Source: Sophora flavescens | Taxonomy: Eukaryota; Streptophyta; Magnoliopsida; Fabales; Fabaceae | Reading direction: 5' to 3' | DNA length: 64,000 bases | NCBI GenBank assembly: GCA_030762895.1 | Contig: CM061063.1 | Coordinates: 75,513,836-75,577,835 of the forward strand | In this document: positions 21,349-30,824 of the stretch, one piece after another | Layout: each line of letters begins with the position of its first letter | Numbering within the stretch: the first letter of the stretch is position 1 | Translations under genes and position numbers: made by a program | The notes under the pieces: model-generated | Database searches by the model: none | Told to the model about the DNA's origin: nothing | Seen by the model: the letters and a program-made list of their open reading frames with translations, nothing else

Positions 21349-21751
21349 AAAAGGCTAATTTTTTTAACTAACTTTTTTTACGTATAAAAATCTAAATATA
21401 ATAATAATTTTTTTCTAAACATAAAAATCTTGTCTTTATTTATTAATATAAAAACTTGAAAGTGTTATCCAGTTACGTAAGAAGCCACATACTATGGAAG
21501 TGTAACCCAGTTTTGGATAATAGTCATTACTCATTCTCGTCCCTCACTAACACATAGTCACAAGCTCATAATTTATTTGCAGACTGGTCCGCGGATAAGG
21601 CCTAGCCCTAAGCATTTTTAACCCACTTAAATTGGGGGAATATATGGGTTAAGGCTAAACAAGCGTATCAAAAAACAGACCCACTAAAAATAGGGCCAAA
21701 TATAAGGTTTTGAAGGTGGACCATAGATTTCAGCTTTTATTGACGGCTTTA

Positions 21752-22119
21752 GGTTCCACCGTATACATATATAATGTTGGACTACTTTTAATCGAGAAAA
21801 TATCATAACTGCTGATAAAAATAAGGTAAGGATTCCATCAACTGAACAAATCATTAACAAGATTGAATAACTGACTTAAAACCAAAAAAAAGACATGATA
21901 CGTGTTACATGGGCGTACAACCACAATCCCATCACATTAGTGCCCCTAAAAGAGACTACTCAGAATAGTCAGAGAGCTGCAGTGCGACCATCGCAAAGGA
22001 TACTAGGGAAAAAAAAACTATTTGGTATCAACTAATTTGACGGCAAAAATGTTAGGTGAACATTTTTATTGCTCACATATTTTATGTGTTGAAAATAGAG
22101 CGAAGATGTATATGAAAAA
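21752..22119. other. Spacer
   Basis: No gene is seen. It contains the right copy of the hAT target duplication and, at 22111-22119, the left copy of the MITE duplication TATGAAAAA. Confidence 0.4.
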
Positions 22120-22487
22120 AAAAAGCTAAATTATATTTTTGGTTTTCAAATTGTTTTTTAGTATTTAATTTGATCCCAAGTTTATAAAATGTTTATTTTG
22201 TTCCCAAACTTCTTAAAACTTATTCAATCGAGTCTTTCCATCATATTGACTAACGGACTTGGACGTTGATCCCATCTGGTTCGCCGAAATCGAATACCAA
22301 ATTGAACATCGGTAAACAATTACGGACCATTATTTTGAGATTAACGTCCATGTCCGTTAGTCAATTTGACGGAATGACTCGATTAAATAAGTCTTAGGAA
22401 CTTGGGGGCCAAAATGAACATTTTAAAAATTTGGGGACCAAATTGAACATTGAAAAACAATTTGGGGACCGAAAGTATAATTTAGCC
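22120..22487. mobile_element. Mutator-like MITE with 9-bp target duplication
   Basis: Long inverted arms of about 145 bp run from GGCTAAATTATA inward through GGTCCCCAAATTG-like and CCCAAACTTCTTAAAAC phrases to TTGACTAACGGACATGGACG. The short centre is unique. A 9-bp duplication TATGAAAAA (22111-22119 and 22488-22496) and long arms fit the Mutator superfamily. It has no coding capacity. Confidence 0.78.
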
Positions 22488-22496
22488 TATGAAAAA

Positions 22497-23639
22497 TAAG
22501 TGTCGTTTAAGGTACACCATCCACCAAAGTGGTACACCCATGCACTATTCAAGTGGCAAATTGTAGTCTAATCCTTTTGTCACTTGAGATGATTTGACTT
22601 TTCAACATTCTTTGTATTAGTCAAAACATCTAAATATTGTACTTGTTTGATATTTGTACATAAGGACCTCACTTATTTGTATCTGCACATAAATATTTTT
22701 TATTAAATTTAAATTATATTTATTTAAATTATATTTTTAAAATATAATTATTTAAACTTTTATTTTAAAACATAATTATTTTAATGTTTTCTGTTTTCCT
22801 TTTATTAGTTAACTCCATAATTTTCCTTATTCGTGTATAATTATATTGAGTGAAAAGAGTGAAATTAAATAATATAACACATTAAAATTCTTGAAGTTGT
22901 GCTACCTACATTTAATTGTATAAATTATTTAAGTAGAAAAACAATTTAACAATAGTGAAGAAAGATGTTAGACGACCTTTTTATTCTAATAATCAAGAAA
23001 CAAATATTTTAGGTACTTAAGATTTACTTAGATTTTTTTTTTCACCAAAAAAAGATTTGCGTTTATAATAAAATTTCTAATAAATTTCTCGATTTAAAAA
23101 AGAAAAAAAAATTAATTTATTAAATTTTAATTTTTTTAAAATAATTATATTTTAAAAATTATTTTAAAATAAAAAATTAATTAATTATATTGTAGATGTA
23201 TGAAAAATAATATTAGATGAGATCAGCAATAATTAAATGGTAAAAAATTGTATATCGATATAAATGATAAAAAAAATAAGACATCAAGACTCATTCCAAA
23301 TCCAACCCACAGTTTGAGTTGAATTAAAAACATTTCAACTCATAAATCCCCCATTTTCCCTTCTTAATCTGAGCTAAACAAAATTTAAGATCCTAATACA
23401 CTTTCTCAAATCAATAATAAATGTATTTTTTATTCATTCACTTTAAAGAAAAACCCGCTTTTTAAGATAATTTTAAATATAAATCATTTAAAAACTTATT
23501 TGTCAACTTATTGTTTCAAGAAAAAAGAGATAAAAAACGAAAAGTTTCCAAAATAGGAAAAATTGAAAATAATTAAGAAGGAAAAGTAATTAAGAAGAGA
23601 GAGACATAGGTAGAAGTAAGTAGATAAAACCAACATGAG
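22497..23639. other. AT-rich spacer
   Basis: No gene, RNA gene or well-formed repeat was recognised. Extended A/T tracts lie around 22680-22800 and 23080-23180. Confidence 0.4.
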
Positions 23640-23835
23640 GTTTGTTGGAGTGGGAATGTAACCACAAAGAAGAGAATCCAAGTTCGATTCTTAGGAGGCG
23701 TTCTGGTTGAGAGGTCGCAAAATTTAACGAGTTAATTCTCGTGCATCTAAGCAGCCAAATCGTGGATTAATCTCATAGTCGGTCAAGAGTCGAAGCTGTG
23801 GGAACACGGGATACCCCGATGGATTCATTGGGAAC
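23640..23835 (+). mobile_element. Degenerate SINE
   Basis: TGTTGGAGTGGGAATG (A-box-like), CAAGTTCGATTCTTAGG (B-box-like) and a 3' body ending GGGAACACGGGATACCCCGA follow the plan of the SINE at 21153. No poly-A tail or target duplication is left, so it is an old copy. Confidence 0.5.
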
Positions 23836-24928
23836 CCAAAGTCCGTAATTATGTGTTAGTGGAAGAATTTCAAACTCTTGACAGAAATAATTCCGACAGG
23901 ATGACAAAGGAATTGAAGTAAAGAAAGTTATGTTCTAAATATCGAAAATACTTAGCTGATAAGAAAGTGTACATGTCGACGAAAAGATAGATTAACAAGC
24001 AGCCTTTTTGACAAAATTCATAGGACGATTGCCAAAGATATGGAAAAGAAAAAATGACTAAGTCTCAAAATCGACAATATAGCCAAGATAAGTTGTCAGG
24101 CAGTTAATCCCGTCAAAGACAAGCCAGTTGACACGGAGCAGTTCAAGACATTGAGCGATTATTGGAATTGTATTGACAAGCGGTTTAAATGTAAAGCCTA
24201 AGAGAAGCGCCAAAGACATGTGGCAGTCATTTAGATAGAAAGTTACTATTAGGTAGTTGTTTTATTTGCTTATAAATACTAGTTATTACAATGTAATAAA
24301 GGAGGTTACTTGATACACATCCTACACATCTTGATCACACAGCAGATTGACGGATTACATTCAAGTATTCCCTCCATCCTTCTTATTTCAATACTATGGC
24401 AAAATTCGATGCCATTTTCATTTCTTCTGTTCAATTTATTCATTTATTCTTACTCATTTCTAGCATTTCTCTTATGTTCTTCTGTTAAATTCATTTACTT
24501 CTTGAAAGTTGTATCATTTAGATTCTACTCTACTTAAATTTCTTTTTAAACTTATGTTTCTTCTTTTATTGTAAACTTAGTTCAATCATGAAGTTATTTT
24601 CTACATATAAAACTACTTCCTCCTTTTAAATTTCAAATTCCCCTTTTCAAATATAAACAATTTCGTTGTCAAGTTTCATTATTGATAATCGTCGGTACAT
24701 CTTTTTCCTAAACTTATACACTTATCATAGCATCAAGTCTTTGCCAGTATATTACTAGATTTGACTAACTTGTCAAATTTATACTTGGCAAATAATACAT
24801 ACACACATTCTGACGACATTACCGTATAACTCATAGGTCCCACACTCGCTTGATTTTTAATTATTTGTAACAAGCGGATTTTTGGACACCAACCAAAAAC
24901 CAACGTTAACATTATGATGGGTTCCAAA
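23836..24928. other. Spacer with an LTR-like promoter fragment
   Basis: No gene is seen. At about 24060-24330 there is a GC-richer stretch, a TATA-like CTTATAAATACTAG near 24269 and a TAATAAAGG polyadenylation-like motif near 24294. They are arranged as in the R/U5 part of an LTR, but no partner LTR or PBS was found. The rest is AT-rich. Confidence 0.3.
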
Positions 24929-25213
24929 TGTTGGAACCAGTTTACCACTCAACAAGGTTCCTCACCAATCACTCAAGAATTGAGAAAGGCAATAAGAGAG
25001 AATAGAAGAGTGGAAGAGAGAAGGCAATAGAATTTCTAAAAAAAACTTCTCACACACTGATCTTTATTCATTAACATAGCAGGTATTTATACACTTGTAG
25101 ACTAGTCCCACATGGACTAAGTCAGCTCAACAAACTAACCACTTTCACAACTAACACATTGATCACACTTTAACAAACTCCTAACAACTAACTAATTTGG
25201 ATTATCTCCAACA
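24929..25213 (-). repeat. 3' LTR of copia F
   Basis: On the plus strand it runs TGTTGGAACCAGTTTACC to GGATTATCTCCAACA. The last 27 or so bases equal those of the right-hand LTR; the centre does not align well. The element-strand purine tract AATTAAGGGGGTG adjoins at 25214. Confidence 0.72.
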
Positions 25214-26059
25214 CACCCCCTTAATTCAAATTAGCTAAAAAAACACAAAATACAAAACACAATTTTACACTCAAATTTGCATTTTTATAATTCACACATT
25301 ATTAACACTAATACACATGTATCCTCCTCCTGGATCCCATTGCTTAAAGGAACTAGACCCAATATTCACAAAAACAACTTGTCCTACTTGGCCCACAACA
25401 TAAAGCACAATATAACCACAATTTTTCCCCTTACTCGTATGGATTGGGCCCATTTTCTGAAATTCACATTGAAAACGATCTAATTTCATTGGAGCACAAA
25501 TTTGGGCTTGGCCCATTAGGTTAACACTTGTCATTTTCTGGTAGATTTCGAATTGCCCTTGCACCCATCATCTTCTCCTTCTCGATGGTTGCTTGTAGCC
25601 CCCACCCCTGCATCCATCGACTTCTATTCCTTCCCGATCCCACCGACCACCATGGGTAGGCTCCAAGGGAGAGGCTCTAGCGACAGACTTTTGGCCGGTG
25701 AGATGCTCGGGCTTCGTCTTCACTCCATCGGCCTCCACAAACAATAGTGATATTCCATCACCCTCTAGCGAGCGAACTCATGTTGATGGAACACCACCGT
25801 AGCTATATCGATGGCGGCAGTTCTAGGACCATGGGACTTCTTCTCCTTCCCAAGACACTCGACCCAATCCAACACCTCGACTTCTTCGTGCGACGCCACC
25901 ATCAACGCTTTTGTCACCATCGCGTGAGGATCCCGAAGACGGCGGTTTGGTCGGACCTTCCTTCTTCTCCACGGTTCAACCGATTTGTGGTTGCACTACG
26001 ATCGTCATCTCTGCCCTGACCTTTCCAAGCACATATGGTGACACCTCAACTGCTGTTAT

Positions 26060-27076
26060 TTATGGTGTCGTCACCTCCCTTCGCAGGTACCAGAACCGAT
26101 GAGGGTCAGAGAGCTCCACCATCGACCTGCCACACCGCCGCACACCACCGCTTTGTCCTCCACGCACGACTCTGCATTGCATCGCGACCTTTGTCACCGC
26201 CGTGCACCTCGGGTGCTCCTTCGCACGCACCACTGTATGAAAATCAAGGTCCGGCGACTCCACATTCACCAGCTCCGATTTGGTTCTTCCAGTTCTTGTA
26301 GTAGCCCCATTCTTAAATATTGAAACCATTGGTGCGTCGACCACCATACAAGGGTCAGGGTCTGGCTGCTCCGGTGTCACTTCCGGCAACCTCGACTCAT
26401 CTTCTTGGACACAGCGCACTCCCTCCTCCTTGTTCTCCTTCACGCGGGCAACTTCATGGCAGTCATCTTTAACCTTTTCTTCATCTCCGACAGCTACAAC
26501 CTCCTTCACCAAGGCATTAAGCTGGCCTTTTCCATCTCGACTTGCTCCATCTTTCTCATTGATTTCACCTTCTGTATCAGTCTTCTTGATCTCTGTCACT
26601 AGCTCTGGCACTGTCGTCTCGACCGCCATCACCGATACACATCGAGTCACCGTAGCAGCTGTCGCTTCTCCTGCTTCGTTCTTTGTTTTTGCCTCCACCT
26701 TCCTATATTCTTCTCTATCTTTATTCTTCATCTTGTAATTGATTACTGGTCTTCTCATCTTGTTCTTGACACTCCTTCTTGCAGCACCATGAACTTTATT
26801 CAAGATGTCCCAGGCTTCTTTGGATGTGTTGGCAGCAACAATCTTCTCAAAACTTTCAGAGTCCACACATTGATGGATGATGGAGAGAGCCAAACAATCT
26901 TTCTTCTTGGAAGCACTCCCTTCCACATCTAGCATTCCCCCTTGCACTATTTCTAGCACCTCATAGAAATCAAAGATCACATGCATCTTCACAACCCAAT
27001 GATTGAAGTTCTTGCTATCAAGAACTGGTAAGGGAATTGAAAGATCTTCACTCAAACTCTCCACCTCCATGGACAC
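26060..27076 (-). CDS. Copia-type gag (UBN2-like) of element F, 338 residues
   Basis: The start MSMEVESLSEDLS lies 20 bp inside the PBS. Residues about 14-125 carry the copia gag core (LPVLDSKNFNHWVVKMHVIF, AWDILNKVHG). After about residue 130 the protein becomes charged and lysine/glutamate-rich (KNKDREEYRKVEAKTKNEA) and lacks a CCHC knuckle. From residue 230 it turns proline- and arginine-rich. The segment 25550-26740 is distinctly more GC-rich than its flanks, so part may be captured sequence. The frame is uninterrupted to 26060, unusual among the retroelement genes in this window. A second minus-strand open stretch at 25292-25564 may be a remnant of the element's 3' coding part. Confidence 0.65.
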   Translation of the reverse strand: MSMEVESLSEDLSIPLPVLDSKNFNHWVVKMHVIFDFYEVLEIVQGGMLDVEGSASKKKDCLALSIIHQCVDSESFEKIVAANTSKEAWDILNKVHGAARRSVKNKMRRPVINYKMKNKDREEYRKVEAKTKNEAGEATAATVTRCVSVMAVETTVPELVTEIKKTDTEGEINEKDGASRDGKGQLNALVKEVVAVGDEEKVKDDCHEVARVKENKEEGVRCVQEDESRLPEVTPEQPDPDPCMVVDAPMVSIFKNGATTRTGRTKSELVNVESPDLDFHTVVRAKEHPRCTAVTKVAMQCRVVRGGQSGGVRRCGRSMVELSDPHRFWYLRREVTTP

Positions 27077-27096
27077 ACTCTCTCAAGATCGTTATA

Positions 27097-27108
27097 GCTC
27101 TGATACCA
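27097..27108 (-). other. Primer binding site of copia F
   Basis: The element strand reads TGGTATCAGAGC one base past the 5' LTR. This is the methionine-tRNA type used by most plant copia elements. Confidence 0.85.
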
Positions 27109-27109
27109 C

Positions 27110-27388
27110 TGTTGGTGCAAGAACACAATCTAACACACACTCACAAAGAAAAATTATGGAGAAGAAGAGAATATGAAAATCTGGAAATTTTATTCACTTC
27201 TACACCTTTACACTACACTTCTCTACACATTTATATCACACACTATGTCAATTTATACACTCACATAGATCACTAATTAACTCTCTTAATAGCTTCTAAC
27301 TAATCACTTTAGTTACAACAAACTAATCACACTTTAAAAAACTAACTAAACACTAACAAACACTAACTAATTTGGATTATCTCCAACA
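27110..27388 (-). repeat. 5' LTR of copia F
   Basis: On the plus strand it runs TGTTGGTGCAAGAACACAATC to GGATTATCTCCAACA. It matches the left LTR only at the terminal parts. Confidence 0.72.
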
Positions 27389-28216
27389 CTTCATAATATG
27401 GGTCCAATTAAAATTGTCCAATGAAATTTTCAAAAATAAAATAAAATAGTGATATAATCATATAATTGAAGAATCTGTTGAGTGAGGAGAATATAGTGTC
27501 TAACCTTGCAAAATCCTTCAGAAATGATAGAAGAGGGCGTGGAGTGGTGGAGGAGTGAGGTGGGCAGATAGAAGAGGATAGATTTTGTGACAAGAAGAAA
27601 ACACAGCCTATTGTTCCGGTCTCCTATCACTGATCTCAAATGTCCACTTTTTTTTTACTAATATATCAATGGTTGAAATTGAAGGAGGATGGATCCTTCG
27701 AGTTTGGCACGGAGGATTGAAGACAAAGCCGTCTAAGAGCATCCACGTCCCAACACATCATATTTTTACTTGTTGGAGTTCTTAAATGCATCCCGGGTTT
27801 CCACATTACTAATTTTTTTTTTTACTTTTTACAACTTAAGACCTCATCTCTCCAACCCAGCACCTTCAAAAAATTTATTAAATGGATCTCACAAGTGACA
27901 CCACATCCTTATATTTTATCTCTTCAACTTTGGTTTCTGATTTTTATTATTATTTCTGACATCATGACCAATAATCACTCATAAGAATCAGGTGCTTGTA
28001 CAAGAACCCTGTGTTTAATAAGAACTGGCTCCAATGGTGGTTCTTATTAAGAACATGTGCTTAAAAGCAACCAGTGGTGAATTTTGACAGAAATTTTCGA
28101 GGGAGCCACTAATTACTAACTAAAATAATATGATTAAAATTCATATGAATCATGTTGTTCATCGTATTTGTTACAAAACTGAACTGAACTAATCTTGCTT
28201 AGTAAGCACGGAAGCG
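27389..28216. other. Spacer with a possible old MITE
   Basis: No gene is seen. Between about 27735 and 28060, phrases like GAGCATCCACGTCCC and CAATGGTGGTTCTTATTAAG resemble the ends of common dicot MITEs of the GAGCATCTCCAATGG type. The inverted repeat is too decayed to define boundaries. Confidence 0.3.
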
Positions 28217-28655
28217 TGTTTTTGAATTGCAGAAAACTAATCAACAAAGAAGCAGTATGATAATAGATGAACACAAAGGAATTAGCATGGGTGGTTCACC
28301 AAGACTTGGCTACATCCACCCACGGACAGCAACAACAAAAATTTCCACTACGAACAAGAGGATTACAGTATGTACACGGCTGAGATCACCCTCTAGAGAA
28401 TTACAAAGTTATTCTCTCACACTCTTTCTAATGATCTCTTTTTCTAGATTTTCAGAACTCTAACTCTCTGCCACTGCTTGTCAAGCTTCCTTTCTATTTA
28501 TAGGAGTACTCAACTAAGAGAGGGAGCATAACCGAATAACAGACTACAGTTAGTAACTAACTTTCTGTTACAATTAGAACCTTCTTGTACAACAAACTGC
28601 TACTTGATCATTTATCTCAAGCATAACCGAATAAAGGATTCAAGCCATCTTCACA
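28217..28655 (-). repeat. 3' LTR of copia E
   Basis: The right border is set by the purine tract CCAAGGTGGAGAAT (element strand), followed by TGTGAAGATGGC. The left border is the TG of TGTTTTTGAATTGCAG at 28217, a best guess without a partner LTR for comparison. Confidence 0.55.
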
Positions 28656-28739
28656 ATTCTCCACCTTGGATTGAATGCTTCCTTCATAACCTGATAAGCT
28701 TGAGTTCTGAAAGAAGGTTGTTTTGTTGCTGCCTGTCAC

Positions 28740-29414
28740 AGAGGACTATTTCCAACAATCAATATTGAGCAAGTCTAAGCAATGCATAAACTTGCTTTTA
28801 GAAACTGGTTTGGTGAACATGTCGGCTGGATTATCCTTAGTACCAATTTTATGAACTTTAATTCTTTTCTCTGTACGGATGAAATGATACCTCACATCTA
28901 TGTGTTTGGTTCTTTCATGGTGCACCTGATCTTTGGCCAGACAAATGGCACTTAAAGCATCACAGAAAATTACTGCATATTCCTGAGCAAAACCAAGGTC
29001 ATTGATGAGACCTTTCGGTCATATACCTTCCTTAGCAGCTTCTGTTAAGGCCATATACTCAGATTCAGTTGTGGATAATGCCACAGTGGGCTGCAATGTT
29101 GCTTTCCAACTGACCAAGGAGTCTCCAATAGTGAAAGCATAACCTGTTACAGACCTCCTTGTGTCCAGATCTGCTGCAAAATCTGCATCAGAATATCCAG
29201 CTACAACACATCTTGTGTCTCTTCCATATATGAGGCCAACATCTGTTGTTCCTTTCAAGTACCTGAAGATCTTCTTCACTGCTTGCCAATGTTCCTTTCC
29301 TGGTTGACATAAGAACCTGCTAACCTCACTGACATCATGTGCAAGGTCAGGTCTAGTGCATACCATGGCATACATTAGACTGCCTACAGCACTTGTATAT
29401 GGAACTCTTGACAT
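28740..29414 (-). pseudogene. Copia E RNase H region
   Basis: Reading from 29414: VPYTSAVGSLMYAMVCTRPD, GYSDADFAAD, STTESEYMALTEAAKEGI, then a TGA where the family has Trp. The RNase H continues in the same frame below 29019 with FCDALSAICLAKDQ and a NPADMFTKP tail. The catalytic acidic residues are present. It shares its frame with the RT part and is separated from it by a TAG at the 29472 end. Confidence 0.85.
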
Positions 29415-29471
29415 ATATTGTTTCTGATTGAGTTTGAGGTGAGATAGTTGAGGAGAGATGAGTGCTTGCAG

Positions 29472-30324
29472 CTAGGGGGTGCTAAGAGATTTAGCAGAAG
29501 ACATGCCAAACTTGGACAATATCTTCATTATGTATTCCTTTTGTGAGAGGAATAGCTTTTTTTGAGCCCAATCTCTATAGATTTCCATCCCTAAAATCTT
29601 CTCAGCTGCTCCCATATCTTTCATGTCAAACTCAGCACTGAGGAGAGACTTCAGTTGTTGAATTGTTTCAATATGACTTGCTGCAATGAGCATGTCATCC
29701 ACATACAGAAGCAAGTATATAAAAGAACCATCCTCCACCTTTTTGTGATATACACATGAATCATATGGACTTCTTTTATATCCATGTGATGTCATGAATT
29801 TGTCAAATCTCTTATACCATTGCCTGGGAGATTGTTTCAAACCATACAAGGACCTTTGTAGTTGACATACATGATCTTCCATTCCCTGGACAGCAAATCC
29901 TTCTGGTTGTGCCATTAGTATATTTTCCTCTAGCTCTCCATGCAAAAAAGTTGTTTTTACATCTAGTTGTTCAAGTTCCAAATCCTGATGAGCCACTAAT
30001 GCTAGTAGTACTCGAATGGATGTGTGTCTCAGCTGGAGAGAATATCTCATTGTAATCCACACCTTCCCTTTGTTGTAACCTTTGCAACCAGTCGAGCTTT
30101 ATACCTTATAGCCAGATGCACTGGAATTCCTGCCTTTTTCTTAAAAATCCACTTGCTGACCAACCACTCTTCCGCCTTCAAGTAGCTTAACAAGCTTCCA
30201 TGTATGATTCTTGTGGAGAGATTCCATCTCTTTACTCATTGCTGCAATCCATTGAGCAGATTCCTTGCACTTGATTGTTTCCTGATAGGTAGTTAGTTCG
30301 TAAGGATCTACCTCTTCTGCTACT
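29472..30324 (-). pseudogene. Copia E reverse transcriptase (partial)
   Basis: From 30062: RHTSIRVLLALVAHQDLELE, LDVKTTFLHGELEENI, SLYGLKQSPRQW, and LLYVDDMLIAAS with the catalytic YVDD. It ends at SSAKSLSTP with an in-frame TAG. Between 30141 and 30324 the RT N-terminus (YQETIKCKESAQWIAAMSKE) is read in another frame, so at least one frameshift lies near 30070-30140. The upstream part is lost in the gap. Confidence 0.87.
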
Positions 30325-30824
30325 NNNNNNNNNNNNNNNNNNNNNNNNNNNNNNNNNNNNNNNNNNNNNNNNNNNNNNNNNNNNNNNNNNNNNNNNNNNN
30401 NNNNNNNNNNNNNNNNNNNNNNNNNNNNNNNNNNNNNNNNNNNNNNNNNNNNNNNNNNNNNNNNNNNNNNNNNNNNNNNNNNNNNNNNNNNNNNNNNNNN
30501 NNNNNNNNNNNNNNNNNNNNNNNNNNNNNNNNNNNNNNNNNNNNNNNNNNNNNNNNNNNNNNNNNNNNNNNNNNNNNNNNNNNNNNNNNNNNNNNNNNNN
30601 NNNNNNNNNNNNNNNNNNNNNNNNNNNNNNNNNNNNNNNNNNNNNNNNNNNNNNNNNNNNNNNNNNNNNNNNNNNNNNNNNNNNNNNNNNNNNNNNNNNN
30701 NNNNNNNNNNNNNNNNNNNNNNNNNNNNNNNNNNNNNNNNNNNNNNNNNNNNNNNNNNNNNNNNNNNNNNNNNNNNNNNNNNNNNNNNNNNNNNNNNNNN
30801 NNNNNNNNNNNNNNNNNNNNNNNN
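30325..30824. other. Assembly gap (500 N)
   Basis: Exactly 500 unknown bases, a customary placeholder length. The true size is unknown. Copia E lies on the left and a gypsy LTR remnant on the right. Confidence 0.97.

Larger units (their letters stand above)
19799..21751. mobile_element. Non-autonomous hAT element holding four insertions
   Basis: An exact 8-bp duplication GGTTCCAC (19791-19798 and 21752-21759) flanks ends TAGAGCTGTCAAA and, reverse-complemented from the right, TAAAGCCGTCAATA. Both the duplication length and the TAGRG-type inverted ends are hAT hallmarks. Subterminal sequence on both sides is rich in GGGCC/GGCCC phrases. There is no transposase. Inside sit a Tourist-like MITE (20059-20371), a SINE (20421-20580), a hAT-like MITE (20600-21050) and a second SINE (21153-21348), so the original element was roughly 0.8 kb. 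Confidence 0.78.
24929..27388 (-). mobile_element. Gag-only copia element F
   Basis: A minus-strand LTR element of about 2.46 kb with only a gag-like gene. The 5' LTR is 27110-27388, PBS 27097-27108, PPT 25214-25224 and 3' LTR 24929-25213. No protease, integrase or RT remains, and the internal region (about 1.9 kb) shows no sign of a collapsed pol. The two LTRs share ends but differ widely in the middle, and the flanks CCAAA and CTTCA do not match. This suggests a recombinant between two insertions. Movement would need enzymes from another copia. Confidence 0.72.
28217..30324 (-). mobile_element. Copia element E (Tork/TNT1-like), 5' part lost in gap
   Basis: This minus-strand copia has a 3' LTR (28217-28655), a purine tract and the pol distal half (RNase H and RT), and runs into the 500-N gap. 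It resembles element A in pol style and purine tract. The 5' LTR, gag and most of integrase are not visible. They may lie in the gap, or the element may be truncated. Confidence 0.8.

Noticed and set aside
25553..26738. Plus-strand frames opposite the copia F gag
   Set aside because: They are antisense shadows of a GC-rich minus-strand coding region with no recognisable protein.
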